Notes: generated from the sequence alone by a model not told the origin. A DNA stretch of 64,000 nucleotides from JAPOXR01 sp965214695 (GCA_965214695.1 OZ243967.1:558001-622000); one strand, 5' to 3'. Positions 1 to 8,672 are shown, numbered from the stretch's first letter. A program made the numbers and translations.

Positions 1-66
1 CAAATCGGTTTCAAATCGATCGGAGGCGCGCCTATACTGCTGCCGGGTGGTTTCGTTCCAGGCCAT
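1..66 (-). CDS. IS5-family transposase, N-terminal fragment cut by the window edge
   Basis: Reading leftward from an ATG at 66, 22 codons are visible before the window ends. The peptide begins MAWNETTRQQYRR, the typical opening of IS5-group DDE transposases (family knowledge). An AAGGAA ribosome binding site lies about seven bases upstream. The catalytic DDE residues would lie outside the window, so activity cannot be judged. It belongs to the element whose outer end is at 155. Confidence 0.75.
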   Translation of the reverse strand, partial: MAWNETTRQQYRRASDRFETDL

Positions 67-155
67 GTGGATATTCCTTGTTCAGTGTCGATACTGACAG
101 GACTATGCCACGAATTTTCGCCGGGCGCGAATCTGCCCACTTTTAGGTCAGGCTC
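1..155 (-). mobile_element. IS5-type insertion sequence, outer end with TTA target duplication
   Basis: The element carries the transposase start at 66 and ends at 155 with the terminal sequence GAGCCTGACCT read on the minus strand. The next three bases (156-158, TTA) fit the TNA target duplication used by the IS1031/IS427 branch of IS5. The other end is outside the window, so the duplication cannot be confirmed here. Confidence 0.6.
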
Positions 156-305
156 TTAGGTATTGTCAGCGGCCAACCTGGCCGCTGCTGCCCGTTTCAG
201 TATGTTCGATACCGTGCCGGCGCTCACGCCGAGAGCGATAGTGATGTCGTGGCGCGTCAGGCCGGGCTCGTGACGCTGGCGAAGGATGTCCTTGAAGTTG
301 ATCAT
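156..305 (-). pseudogene. istA: IstA (IS21-type transposase) N-terminus, truncated by the IS5 insertion
   Basis: The minus-strand peptide starting MINFKDILRQRHEPG has the helix-turn-helix of IS21-family IstA (GLTRHDITIALGVSAGTVSN). A GAGGAAAG ribosome binding site sits about eight bases before the ATG at 305. The reading frame ends at 156-158 in a TAA formed by the presumed target duplication of the IS5 element, so the rest of istA is displaced or lost. The upstream 22-bp repeat array (379-553) is what an IS21 end looks like and supports the call. Confidence 0.6.
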
Positions 306-378
306 GCCGGCTTTCCTCATCCCGTTCCACCTCGTTTCGAATGTTGTTTGACGAGGGAGTATCGGGGGAGACCGGGCC

Positions 379-553
379 GTCAAATGCGGCCGGATTTGCC
401 GTCAAGTACCGCCGGATCGGCGGTCAAGTGTTGCCGGATTTGCCGTCAAATGTGATCGGATTCTTGGTCAAGTGTTGCCGGATTCTTGGTCAAGTCCGAC
501 CGGAGTCTTGGTCAAGTGTGATCGGATTTTTGTCAAACACCGCCGGATTTTGC
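379..553. repeat. Eight tandem 22-bp repeats, IS21-type terminal array
   Basis: Eight back-to-back units begin at 379, 401, 423, 445, 467, 489, 511 and 532. All are 22 bp except the seventh (21 bp). Each opens GTCAA(A/G) and has a central CCGGATT or TCGGATT core. IS21-family elements carry multiple internal repeats at their ends that bind IstA, and this array lies just upstream of the truncated istA. There are no spacers, so it is not a CRISPR array. Confidence 0.65.
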
Positions 554-916
554 AAATATGCTTGGTGAATATGACTTCTCCGACGAGAAGTCCCACGACG
601 CTCTCGGAATCCTCCCCCCAAATCCAGCAGCCTGAACCAGTCTCGAATTCAGGGGGTACAAGTTCAGGCCAAGTTCTTGTCAGGCGTGAATAATTCGCAG
701 TGGCCATGTCGTCTTGTGTTTCTTTGTGCCGACAAGCCCAAATCCAATGACATTCGACATGGATTCCGGTTGCACTTGAACAGGTGAGAGCGGCGCCTGC
801 TTGCTCGTCGCCCCATTTCCGGGATCGATCCTGTTTATTGTTGCTGAATGATCCTGTTGTCCTTTTGGCCCGTGATGTCGCGGCCGGGCCAGGGCCGGAT
901 GCGGACAAGTTCTGGG
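554..916. other. Gene-free stretch with an inverted repeat and a dispersed 33-bp repeat
   Basis: No convincing gene. An inverted repeat with 8-bp arms GACTTCTC/GAGAAGTC and a 4-base loop lies at 573-592. A 33-bp sequence at 707-739 is 27/33 identical to the reverse complement of 63887-63919 and is also related to 49626-49658. It probably marks the end of a mobile element whose body is gone. Confidence 0.5.
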
Positions 917-1699
917 TCAGTTCAGGCCTTCGCCCTCCGGCCTGGACCTGGCTCCGGTGATGTAGGACACGACATCTTCGCCCGAGACATCATCGTTCTT
1001 GATGTCGAGATCGGCGCAGATTCGGCCCCGGCGAAATACGACCACGCGATCGACCAGGTCGAACACTTGCCGCATGTTGTGGCTGATCAATATCAGCGGT
1101 TCACCCTGCTTCTTCAGTGTACGAATGATGTTCTCGACCTGGGAAGTTTCCTGCACACCGAGCGCCGCGGTTGGCTCATCCATGATTGTCAGTTTTGAAT
1201 GGAAGGTGGCGGTCCGGGCGATGGCCACGCATTGTCGTTGGCCGCCGGACATGTTGCGGATCGTGTTCCTGATGTTCGGGATCTTGACAGCGGTTTTTCT
1301 CAGCCCGTCAAGCGTCGCCTGCCGCATGGCCTTGTAGTCAAGAATCCGGAAGGGTCCCAACCAGTCGGCCCGGGTCATTTCACGACCCAGAAAGAGATTG
1401 TCCGGCACGTCCAGATCGTCAGCCAGTGCAAGTGTCTGGAACACCGTCTCGATGCCCGCCTCACGCGCTTCCAGCGGGCCGGAAAAGTTTACTGGCGCCC
1501 CGTTGAACACGATTTCGCCCCGGGTCCGTTGTTCCACACCGGTAATCTGACGTACGAAAGTCGATTTACCGGCACCATTATCACCCATGATTCCGACATG
1601 TTCGCCGTCCCGGAGGACAAAGTCAGCCCCTTCAAGCGCATGTACGCCGCCGTAATGCTTGGTCAGATCGCGGGTCTCCAGGATAATGTTGTCATTCAT
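917..1699 (-). CDS. Sugar ABC transporter ATP-binding protein (CUT2 type, FrcA-like)
   Basis: A 260-aa cytoplasmic ATPase that powers sugar uptake with the permease and binding protein encoded just upstream. Walker A reads GDNGAGKS, the signature NMSGGQRQ and Walker B LTIMDEP. It has a single ATPase domain, like S. meliloti FrcA, unlike the double-domain RbsA. The frame is open upstream to 1807, but the ATG at 1699 begins the ABC fold (MNDNIILETRDLTKHYGG), lies 13 bases after the permease stop and has GAAGGGA upstream. Gene order binding protein-permease-ATPase matches frcBCA; the substrate (fructose, ribose, inositol) cannot be read from sequence alone. Confidence 0.9.
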   Translation of the reverse strand: MNDNIILETRDLTKHYGGVHALEGADFVLRDGEHVGIMGDNGAGKSTFVRQITGVEQRTRGEIVFNGAPVNFSGPLEAREAGIETVFQTLALADDLDVPDNLFLGREMTRADWLGPFRILDYKAMRQATLDGLRKTAVKIPNIRNTIRNMSGGQRQCVAIARTATFHSKLTIMDEPTAALGVQETSQVENIIRTLKKQGEPLILISHNMRQVFDLVDRVVVFRRGRICADLDIKNDDVSGEDVVSYITGARSRPEGEGLN

Positions 1700-1712
1700 G
1701 ACGTGCGTCCCT

Positions 1713-2792
1713 TCATGCCCGCGCTGCCCGCTGCTGTCGCCACTGATCGAGTACAACCGCGCTGATGATGATGAAGCCCTTGACCATCTCCTGGTAGAAG
1801 GCATCAAGGCGCAGGAAGGTGAATCCCGATATGATGACCCCGAAGATCAACGCGCCGAGCACCGTGCCGATGATCGAACCGCGGCCACCGCTGAGGCTGA
1901 CGCCGCCGATTACGGTCATGGCGATGGCATCAAGTTCGTACATGATCCCCATGCCGGACTGGGCCGTGAGACTCTTCGAAGTGAGTACGATTGCCGCCGT
2001 TGCCGCAAGCACGCCACCGATGGCATAGACCATGAGCTTGTGCCGCTGAACATTGATGCCAGACATCCGCGCCGCATCCTCGTTGGACCCGATGGCATAG
2101 GTATGTTTGCCGTAAACCGTGAACTTCAACAGGAAGTGGAAGAGTATGGCGAGCGCAACGAAGATCACGACCGGCACCATGCCCGAGCCGATGAAGGCAT
2201 AACTCTCGGTGGGAAAGGAAACCGGCTCACCTTTCGTCCACCATTTCGCCGCACCACGTGCAAACACCATCATCCCGAGAGTGGCGATGAACGGAGGAAT
2301 ACGCGTGTAGGCTATCAATGCGCCGTTGACGAGGCCGGCGGCCAAGCCAATGACAAGGCCAATCAGGACCGGGAACAATGCAGGTATGTCATGCGCCCAG
2401 GCGCCAAAGACCGGCTTCGGGTTGGCAAGCCCGTTGACCTCGGCCACCTGTGCAAAGCTCATTGCAACCATTGCCGTGACACCAACGACCGAGCCGGGTG
2501 ACAGGTCGATGCCACCGGAAATAATCACCTGCGTGGAGCCGATGGCAATGATGCCGATGATCGAGACCTGCAAGATCATGATCTTCAATCTTGCAACATT
2601 GAACAAGCCGAGCGGGCCGTCGAAGCGTCCCTTGGTGTCGAATAGCAGGCTCTGACCGACAAAAAGCGCGCCAAGAATCTCGAAAATCACGACAATCACG
2701 ATCAACGCCATGAACACGCCTAGCTCGGGTGGCAACGCGCGTTTCTTGTGATCGTATGTCTGACCTCCGGTGCCGTGCACGTCATCGGCCAT
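1713..2792 (-). CDS. Sugar ABC transporter permease (CUT2/BPD_transp_2 family)
   Basis: A 359-aa inner-membrane permease with about eight to ten hydrophobic segments and the family signature IIAIGSTQVIISGGIDLSPG, followed by the conserved YAIGSNEDAARMSGI loop. The longer frame starts at 2804, but its first codons contain the ribosome binding site GGAGGGTGAA, so the ATG at 2792 is the likely start. It lies between the ATPase and the binding protein genes in one minus-strand operon. Overall similarity is to fructose/ribose/inositol permeases; I do not assign a substrate. Confidence 0.9.
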   Translation of the reverse strand: MADDVHGTGGQTYDHKKRALPPELGVFMALIVIVVIFEILGALFVGQSLLFDTKGRFDGPLGLFNVARLKIMILQVSIIGIIAIGSTQVIISGGIDLSPGSVVGVTAMVAMSFAQVAEVNGLANPKPVFGAWAHDIPALFPVLIGLVIGLAAGLVNGALIAYTRIPPFIATLGMMVFARGAAKWWTKGEPVSFPTESYAFIGSGMVPVVIFVALAILFHFLLKFTVYGKHTYAIGSNEDAARMSGINVQRHKLMVYAIGGVLAATAAIVLTSKSLTAQSGMGIMYELDAIAMTVIGGVSLSGGRGSIIGTVLGALIFGVIISGFTFLRLDAFYQEMVKGFIIISAVVLDQWRQQRAARA

Positions 2793-2863
2793 TTCACCCT
2801 CCATGACTAATCCTGGTGCGTTGCAGGAACAGGGATCAGCAGACTCCGCACCTCAGGAGTCGC

Positions 2864-2888
2864 GGTGAGCGGCCGGCGGCCGCTCACC
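2864..2888 (-). promoter_or_regulatory. Stable stem-loop between binding-protein and permease genes
   Basis: Two 11-bp arms (2864-2874 and 2878-2888) pair perfectly around a 3-base loop. It lies 16 bases after the binding-protein stop codon. No T-run follows, so it is more likely an mRNA-stabilising or partial-termination hairpin that sets a higher level for the binding protein than for the permease (inference from well-known transport operons). Confidence 0.6.
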
Positions 2889-2904
2889 TGACAGATAAAC
2901 TGCC

Positions 2905-3849
2905 TCAATTCGCACCAATATACTCGGCCATGTTTTCGGGCGTGACCAATTCGAACGGGATGCGGACGAATTTGGTAACCGACTCGCCGCGGGAAAGCGC
3001 GATTGCAGCTTCAACCGAGCCGATGCCCTGAGCAGCGGCGTTTTGGAACACGGTGACGTCAAGGTCACCCGCAGCCATGGCTTGAAGCGCGTCGGGGGTC
3101 GCATCGATTCCACCAACGAGGACAGTATCCATGTCAATGCCTGCCGACTTCATGGCGAGAATGGCGCCAATGGCCATTTCATCGTTGTTGGCAATGACCG
3201 CGTCGAATTCATCGCCGGTCGTCAGCCAGTTGGTCATGAGGTCCTGGGCTTGGGCACGCACGAAGTTGCCAACCTGGGTATCAATGATCTCGATGAAATT
3301 GCACATGTCCATGGCAACCACATCGTGGATGTCCTTGGTGCGCTGAATTCCGGCAGGATGATGCAATTGTCCCTGCAGAATGTAGGCACGAGCGCCCCCG
3401 TCAACCTTGCCCTGGGAACGCAATTGTTGGCAAATGTTGAACGTCTCGAGTGTGCCGGATTCCGTTTCATCCGACGCAACGACCACCTGGTTGTCCGGAA
3501 GAGTGTCAAAGTTGCCCGGGACACGGTTCGCATACACCATCGGTATCCCTGCCGACTCGGCGGCGTTGGTCAATGCCTGGGTTGCATTGCCATCTATCGG
3601 AACCACGACGATCGCGTCTACTCCCGTAGCAATGAAGTTGTTGATCTGGTCCAGTTGACGTCCAACGTCGCTCTGGCCGTCCTCCATGATAAGGTCGTGA
3701 CCATTTTCCTCTGCCCATTCAACAGCTGCATTGCGCATGATCGTCAACCAGTTGTCGTTGAACTCCGACATCGCGTATCCGATCGTTTCGGCAACGGCCG
3801 CAGTCGACAGCAACGAGGCAACCCCCGTAGCAATAAAGAACTTTTTCAT
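2905..3849 (-). CDS. Periplasmic sugar-binding protein of the CUT2 ABC transporter
   Basis: A 314-aa protein with a Sec signal peptide (MKKFFIATGVASLLSTAAVAE, cleavage after about residue 20) and the periplasmic-binding-protein type I fold (peripla_BP_4). Family features include GYAMSEFNDNWLTIMRN near the N-terminus, IVVVPIDGNA in the ligand cleft and the C-terminal VTVFQNAAAQG segment. A strong ribosome binding site AAGGAG precedes the ATG. It is the first gene of the operon, and a hairpin follows it. The sequence resembles ribose-, fructose- and inositol-binding proteins; the ligand is not determined. Confidence 0.88.
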   Translation of the reverse strand: MKKFFIATGVASLLSTAAVAETIGYAMSEFNDNWLTIMRNAAVEWAEENGHDLIMEDGQSDVGRQLDQINNFIATGVDAIVVVPIDGNATQALTNAAESAGIPMVYANRVPGNFDTLPDNQVVVASDETESGTLETFNICQQLRSQGKVDGGARAYILQGQLHHPAGIQRTKDIHDVVAMDMCNFIEIIDTQVGNFVRAQAQDLMTNWLTTGDEFDAVIANNDEMAIGAILAMKSAGIDMDTVLVGGIDATPDALQAMAAGDLDVTVFQNAAAQGIGSVEAAIALSRGESVTKFVRIPFELVTPENMAEYIGAN

Positions 3850-4342
3850 CTGTTTTCTCCTTGTTCACAGGAGTTTGACTTACCCTCAATTCCCGGCCGG
3901 AATTTCCGGCACCTGGGCAATGAAACCTCCGGCCAGTCGGCATTCGCCTGTGAACCAGAGGACATGTATCGAGATGGTGCCTGAACTCCCCCATATTATC
4001 TTCAATGGGCGCGCCAATCCTGGCAAGCTCCCGGAAGACATCGGAAGTTCTAGCTTGCAGCGGAATTCTCTGCAACCTGTTGCCGGATCCGGACGGGTCG
4101 TCGTCGCTGGCTCGGGGAACGCAGACGTCACGGTCCCCGCCACCATCCTCGTCGCCGAACCGAAGCCCCGCCAGGCCGCCTTCACCTGCCCCGTACGGTT
4201 GGCGCAATGGCGAGGTAGCTGGCCAGAATCGGCCCTAACCCAACATAGGCACCGAATCTGCCACAGGAAATTGCACTTTGCATCGTATGGCTTCATGCAC
4301 CACCCCTGGGTTTCCAGACAGGCCCTGCATGCTCATGGGTCC
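3850..4342. other. Intergenic region upstream of the sugar transporter operon
   Basis: No gene supported. It must contain the promoter of the minus-strand sugar operon next to 3849, but I could not pick a convincing -35/-10 pair. Overlapping open frames on both strands here have no family features. Confidence 0.4.
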
Positions 4343-5001
4343 GGCTGCGAGTGGATCTTCGATGACAGGGCCAGCGGCGCCAGGGCAGAACGGCCACGCT
4401 TGTCGTGTGGAGGCTGGACAGGTTGGAACGCTCCCTGGGGGATCTAATCGCCCGCGCCGAGGAGCTGAAGGGAATGGGTGTCGGGCTGAAGAGCCTCCAG
4501 GAGCGGGTCGACACCACGTCGAGCGGCGGTCAGCTGATTTTTCTTCTGTTCGGCGCCCTGGCCGAGTTCGAGCGGAGCCTGATCCGCGAGCGGAGCCGGG
4601 CCGGGCTGACGGCCGCACGGGCACGCGGCCGCAAGGGCGGCCGGAAGAAGGCACTGACCACCCCGCAGCGCGCCCACGCAGTGGAGCTCTACCGGTCACG
4701 CGAACACACGATGCCGGAGATCTGCAGTCTGATGGGCATTTTGCGCGCCACGCTCTACGCCTGGAATTCTCCGATGGGCGGTAGGGGCGTGCGCATCCCG
4801 ACGGAGACGTTGCTTATACTCAGGGCCCGGTTGGCGGGATTGCCTGCCCGATCAGCCTTGACGAAGGCGGCGCTCGTCTGGCCTGAATCGGGCACGGCCC
4901 CAAGATGCTGGCCGATCTCACCGACGCCCACCTCCCCGAGATCCGCCGTTTCCCGAAGGGCAGACTGGATGCCGAACGAACCGACAAGCTCGCCAGCATG
5001 A
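4343..5001 (+). pseudogene. Serine recombinase (Tn3 resolvase/invertase family), truncated and frameshifted
   Basis: Two pieces of a resolvase can be read. Frame A from 4343 gives GCEWIFDDRASGARAERP, the conserved stretch after the catalytic region. Frame B from about 4393 gives TLVVWRLDRLERSLGDLI, then FGALAEFERSLIRERSRAGL, a basic linker and a helix-turn-helix ending near 4765. The N-terminus with the catalytic serine is missing, and about a dozen residues normally between the two pieces are deleted with a change of frame. After 4770 the open frame runs on without family similarity to a stop at 5001. It is a dead recombinase. Confidence 0.7.
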
Positions 5002-5068
5002 TGCGCAAGGCGAGATTGCCGATATAGCGTGGCGAAGGCGGCGCGGTGCGGGGCATGGATCGGTCGAC

Positions 5069-5170
5069 ATGGTCCCGTTCGCAGACAATCTCGGTTCAGC
5101 CCGATGAATGCAGGCTGGTTGCAAATGGTCCGGGATTGTTCGCAGACAATCCGGGTTCGGACCCGCCGAT
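5069..5170. repeat. Pair of imperfect direct repeats next to the resolvase relic
   Basis: GTTCGCAGACAATC occurs at 5077-5090 and again at 5138-5151. In each copy it is flanked by ATGGTCC upstream and GGTTC then CCGATG downstream. The second copy also forms an inverted repeat, GGATTGT/ACAATCC around TCGCAG. These could be recombinase sites or element ends; nothing else is recognisable between 5002 and 5334. Confidence 0.4.
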
Positions 5171-5334
5171 GGACGCAATCAATTCGGGTCGAAAGTCACG
5201 ATGATTGCAAGCTGAAGCGATCATGATTGCGGATTGCTACACATCATGGCTGGAAGGCGGTGGGTTCGAAGGCAGCCTGGCAGGTGTGTCTGGATCAGGA
5301 CTGGATCCCTGATCACCGATTATCACATAGACAA

Positions 5335-5354
5335 TGTAAGGACTTCTCCTTACA
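5335..5354. promoter_or_regulatory. Perfect palindrome upstream of prlF, likely autoregulatory operator
   Basis: Arms TGTAAGGA and TCCTTACA flank a 4-base CTTC centre, 28 bases before the prlF start codon. PrlF-YhaV complexes are known to repress their own operon by binding the promoter, so this is the natural operator candidate. The position is seen directly; the function is inferred. Confidence 0.6.
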
Positions 5355-5382
5355 GTCACCCGACACTGAAGGAACGCCGATC

Positions 5383-5703
5383 ATGCCCATCATTCGAGAA
5401 GTCGCCACATTGACTTCGAAGGGCCAGATAACCCTCCCCAGGACAATCCGCCAGGCACTGGGGGCAGATACCGGTGCCAAGATGGCATTCGAACTCCACG
5501 ATACCGGACAAATCGTGGTCAGCCGCGCTGACTCCGAACACGAAGATCCAGCGATCGCGGCGTTTCTTGACGTATTGGCCGGTGACATTCAGGCCGGTCG
5601 GCATGTTCGGGCGATTCCGGACGATCTGGCGCAGGACATGTTCGAACATGCACAGCGTGAAGCGGGGCCGAGCGAGGAGATCGGCGGCGATGTCGATCTC
5701 TGA
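5383..5703 (+). CDS. prlF: Antitoxin PrlF/SohA (AbrB-type) of a PrlF-YhaV module
   Basis: A 106-aa antitoxin. The N-terminus carries the swapped-hairpin AbrB DNA-binding fold (VATLTSKGQITLPRTIRQALG), and the acidic C-terminus is where toxin binding is expected. The frame opens at 5227, but the ATG at 5383 starts the conserved fold and has an AAGGAA site upstream. Its stop overlaps the start of the toxin gene (TGATG), so the two are translationally coupled. It neutralises the YhaV ribonuclease and represses the operon, probably at 5335-5354. Confidence 0.88.
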   Translation: MPIIREVATLTSKGQITLPRTIRQALGADTGAKMAFELHDTGQIVVSRADSEHEDPAIAAFLDVLAGDIQAGRHVRAIPDDLAQDMFEHAQREAGPSEEIGGDVDL

Positions 5704-6161
5704 TGCGGCGCCATGGCTGGACGCTGCTGTTCCACGATTGCCTCATTGACCAGCTGCGCAAGCTTCAGGGCGCGGCTCTACGCGCTGAACAAATCGATCC
5801 GGCGGGGTTTGGATCCAATGCGAATGTCAAGCTGTTCCACGCATTGAGTCGGCTGATGCTGGAGGTCGTCCCGCAGGATCCATCCCGGGACGAGTATCGG
5901 CAGGGCAACACGCTTGGCCCACGTTTTCGCCTTTGGAGGCGCGCAAGGATCGGCAGTCGGTTCCGATTGTTCTTCCGTTATGACGCCAGGGCGAAGGTGA
6001 TCGTCTACGCGTGGGTCAATGACCAATCCACGCCGCGCTCATCAGGGAGCAGAACCGATCCCTACTCGGTGTTCGCCAGGATGCTGGCGCGAGGAAATCC
6101 ACCTGATGATTGGGCTGCATTGATGTCCGCATCGAGGCAGGATCAACCAAAAGGGAAGTAA
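5703..6161 (+). CDS. yhaV: Toxin YhaV (type II, RelE-fold mRNA interferase)
   Basis: A 152-aa toxin that in E. coli cleaves RNA in association with ribosomes. Family motifs are intact: GWTLLFHDCLIDQL at the start, SRFRLFFRYDARAKVIVYAWVND in the core and TDPYSVFARMLARGNPPDDW near the C-terminus. Length matches E. coli YhaV. The start codon overlaps the antitoxin stop. Both genes look intact, so the module may be active. Confidence 0.9.
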   Translation: MRRHGWTLLFHDCLIDQLRKLQGAALRAEQIDPAGFGSNANVKLFHALSRLMLEVVPQDPSRDEYRQGNTLGPRFRLWRRARIGSRFRLFFRYDARAKVIVYAWVNDQSTPRSSGSRTDPYSVFARMLARGNPPDDWAALMSASRQDQPKGK

Positions 6162-6469
6162 TTTCCGGGCCGGGCCCGGCTGGGTGCAGAATGACACGCC
6201 AGGCGTTTGGGGTCGGTTGCGGTTCTCTGAGGGCCGATTTCAGCCCCTTCAGTCCGACATGCACGGAGAATTGTCCGTGAACGTCACGAGAGGGCCTCTT
6301 CCAACACAGTGAAACCTGTGTCTGGGCCCGCGGGCTCATGACTTTGGCCATCTGAATTCGCCGGTGAGGAGGATGTGCTCCCATCCGAATCAGGATGCGC
6401 ACCCGCGAGGTCATGGCAATCGCATCGCCGGGCTGGCAGGCCCCGGCTGCGGTCATGCCAGGTCCAGCA
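6162..6469. other. Intergenic region between yhaV and the desaturase gene
   Basis: Two genes converge here. I see GC-rich inverted stretches near 6168-6184 but no clear terminator and no supported gene. Confidence 0.4.
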
Positions 6470-7531
6470 CTATCTGGTGCCGGCCGGCTGAACCGGGAGC
6501 GGGCGCTCGACGTGATAGGTTGGATCCACAAGTTGTTTTCGTATTGCGGGGATCATCTCCGCATAGCAGGCCCATACGCTGGGATATGGCGGCGGGCATT
6601 GATCCTTTATTGCCTCGTGCAACTCGTGAAGCCGGTGAAACGGCACCATGGGAAACATGTGGTGCTCGATGTGGTAGTTCATGTTCATGTACAGAAACCG
6701 GAAGACCGGATTGGCATAGAATGTGCGGCAATTCTCGCGATGATCCAGGCAATTCTCCTTCAGGCCTGCATGCTGGGTCATATTGAAGAATTGTGGGAAG
6801 AAGCCGCCATAGAAGCGCGGTGTCACCACCAAGAGAACAGGTAGCCATGTCTGCCAGATCACCGCTGCGGAGATTGTTGCCAGGAAGATCGCCACATAGG
6901 CGCGCGAATTCCATATAACTTTCCGGCGCTCGTCTTCAGGAATGAAATGGGCGCCGTCGCCCTCGACCCGGCCAAAGGTGTGTTTCACAATGTTCCTGAT
7001 CTGTACCCAACCCGAAACCAGGAAGAAGAAGTCGAGAAAGAGCTTTGCCACATCGGCGGGGGCCATCACCGCAATCTCGGGGTCACGTCCCACATGAAGC
7101 GTTTCGGTGTGGTGTCGCGTATGACTCCACCGCCAGTAATAGGTTTCATGAAGAGTCATGAATCCGGTGATCCAGTAGAGTGCGTCGTTGAGCCACCTGA
7201 TCCTGAAAGGTGTCCCGTGACTGAACTCATGGGCCTGATGGTCCGACATCGAATACATCATGCCGTAGAAGAGCAGGCATGGGACGGTCCACCATGTGCC
7301 CCATGTCAGAATCGCGGCGATTCCCGAACCGATCAGCAGAACCCCCCAGATGGCAGTGTGTATGGCGGCTTCCCTGTTCGTGCGCCTCATCAGGGTTTTC
7401 ATCTGCCTTCTCGGCACGGATGCCGAGAACCACTGGTCTTCTACCAGCCCCTCGAAACGATCATTCTCCAGCGAGCAGGAATTGTCGGCCTCACCGATGA
7501 GCTCGTAACTCTTCTCAGGCATCGTCGCCAT
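6470..7531 (-). CDS. Membrane fatty acid desaturase family protein
   Basis: A 353-aa integral membrane di-iron enzyme. The three histidine boxes are complete: HQAHEFSH (residues 98-105), HTRHH (137-141) and HIEHH (287-291). Hydrophobic segments lie at roughly 55-95, 165-180 and 212-240. The MTQHAGL...MNYHIEHHMFPMVPFHRL layout is typical of bacterial acyl desaturase/hydroxylase-like proteins. The substrate is unknown. It is a single minus-strand gene with no obvious partner; a second desaturase lies at 57.4 kb. Confidence 0.85.
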   Translation of the reverse strand: MATMPEKSYELIGEADNSCSLENDRFEGLVEDQWFSASVPRRQMKTLMRRTNREAAIHTAIWGVLLIGSGIAAILTWGTWWTVPCLLFYGMMYSMSDHQAHEFSHGTPFRIRWLNDALYWITGFMTLHETYYWRWSHTRHHTETLHVGRDPEIAVMAPADVAKLFLDFFFLVSGWVQIRNIVKHTFGRVEGDGAHFIPEDERRKVIWNSRAYVAIFLATISAAVIWQTWLPVLLVVTPRFYGGFFPQFFNMTQHAGLKENCLDHRENCRTFYANPVFRFLYMNMNYHIEHHMFPMVPFHRLHELHEAIKDQCPPPYPSVWACYAEMIPAIRKQLVDPTYHVERPLPVQPAGTR

Positions 7532-8050
7532 TGCACTATTTCCCGGAAGGCACCTTCATTCTCCTGACCGATCAGCGCATTCGGGGCACCGTGCAGATTG
7601 AGGACCAATCATCTGCGACAATGCTGTCATCGAACGTATCCCCCATCCCGCTGCTCCACTGCCATTCTGCAGAAACGCTCCCGGAAGCAATGACCGGAGC
7701 GCCGACAAATCGAGAGCAATTTACTGCCTCTCGCAGCGCTGACCATACCACCTGCGGACAAAATTGAGCCACGATCAGCCGAACAATCCGAATACCCTAC
7801 GGGTGACGATCGACGCGACAGGATCCTTCACGACAGGCCAATCCAGAGCTGGACAAACAGGACTTCCACCGGGATTAAGGCTCCACGCTGGTCCGGACGC
7901 TCATTCCGCCGTCGACCATGCTACCACAGGCCTTCCAGACCTCACAACTCTTCCGGCATTTCCCCGGAGAATTCCGGGCACACCATTTGCCTTTCCGCAA
8001 AGGCCGGGCAAGAAGGAACATGGCCACAACACGGCTCGGGGCATTCGACG
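7532..8050. other. Intergenic region upstream of the desaturase gene
   Basis: No gene supported. It should hold the desaturase promoter and the end of the ilv transcript. Open frames seen here run into ilvH on the opposite strand and have no family features. Confidence 0.4.
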
Positions 8051-8665
8051 TCAGGACAGGTTGCCAGCCTCAGTGTCGGATGCACCCACTTCCGGTGCAT
8101 GGTCGGCGCCAGCGGGCTTTATCTGCATGCCGACCACGCCGGTTCGGGCGATCTCGAGGAGGCCGCATTCCAGCAGCCTGTCGACGAGGAGGTCGATCTG
8201 GGCCGGGTCGCCGGTCAGTTCCAACACCTGGCAGTCGTCGCCCGACCAGATCACGGTGGCACCGAACTCGCTGGCGATCTTGCCGACCCGGCCGTCCGGC
8301 TGGCATTTTACCTTGAGGAGCCCGACCTCGCGCTGGACCGATTGCCCCTCGACCGTCAGGTCGACGACCGAATGCACCGGGATCAGCCGCTCGAGCTGCG
8401 CCTTGATCTGTTCGATGACATGGACCCGGCCAGTGGTGACGATGGTCATGCGCGACAGATGACCCGAGTGATCGACCTCGGTGACGGTCAGGCTTTCGAT
8501 ATTGTAGCCCCGCCCGGAGAACAGGCCGACCACCCTGGCCAGCACCCCGGCCTCGTTGTCAACGAGGACCGACAAGGTGTGGGTCTCGGTGTCGGAATCT
8601 CTGGACCGACGCAGATCATAGGCCGAGCGTCGGGAGCTTCCCTTCTTGATGCTGAGTGAAGTCAT
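8051..8665 (-). CDS. ilvH: Acetolactate synthase small (regulatory) subunit
   Basis: A 204-aa regulatory subunit that confers valine feedback control on the catalytic subunit. The N-terminal ACT domain (THTLSVLVDNEAGVLARVVGLFSGRGYNIESL) spans about residues 28-105, and the C-terminal half ends with GLLEIARTGVVGM. It is longer than the usual 160-180 residues, having a charged N-terminal lead and about 20 extra residues at the C-terminus. It lies 7 bases downstream of ilvI in one operon, for the first step of valine, leucine and isoleucine synthesis. Confidence 0.93.
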   Translation of the reverse strand: MTSLSIKKGSSRRSAYDLRRSRDSDTETHTLSVLVDNEAGVLARVVGLFSGRGYNIESLTVTEVDHSGHLSRMTIVTTGRVHVIEQIKAQLERLIPVHSVVDLTVEGQSVQREVGLLKVKCQPDGRVGKIASEFGATVIWSGDDCQVLELTGDPAQIDLLVDRLLECGLLEIARTGVVGMQIKPAGADHAPEVGASDTEAGNLS

Positions 8666-8672
8666 GTGAATT

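Noticed and set aside
379..553. Phased repeats that could be taken for a CRISPR array
   Set aside because: Units are contiguous at 22 bp with no spacers and lie beside a truncated IS21 transposase gene.
468..908. Open frame of 146 codons on the minus strand
   Set aside because: It runs through the IS21 repeat array and has no domain similarity.
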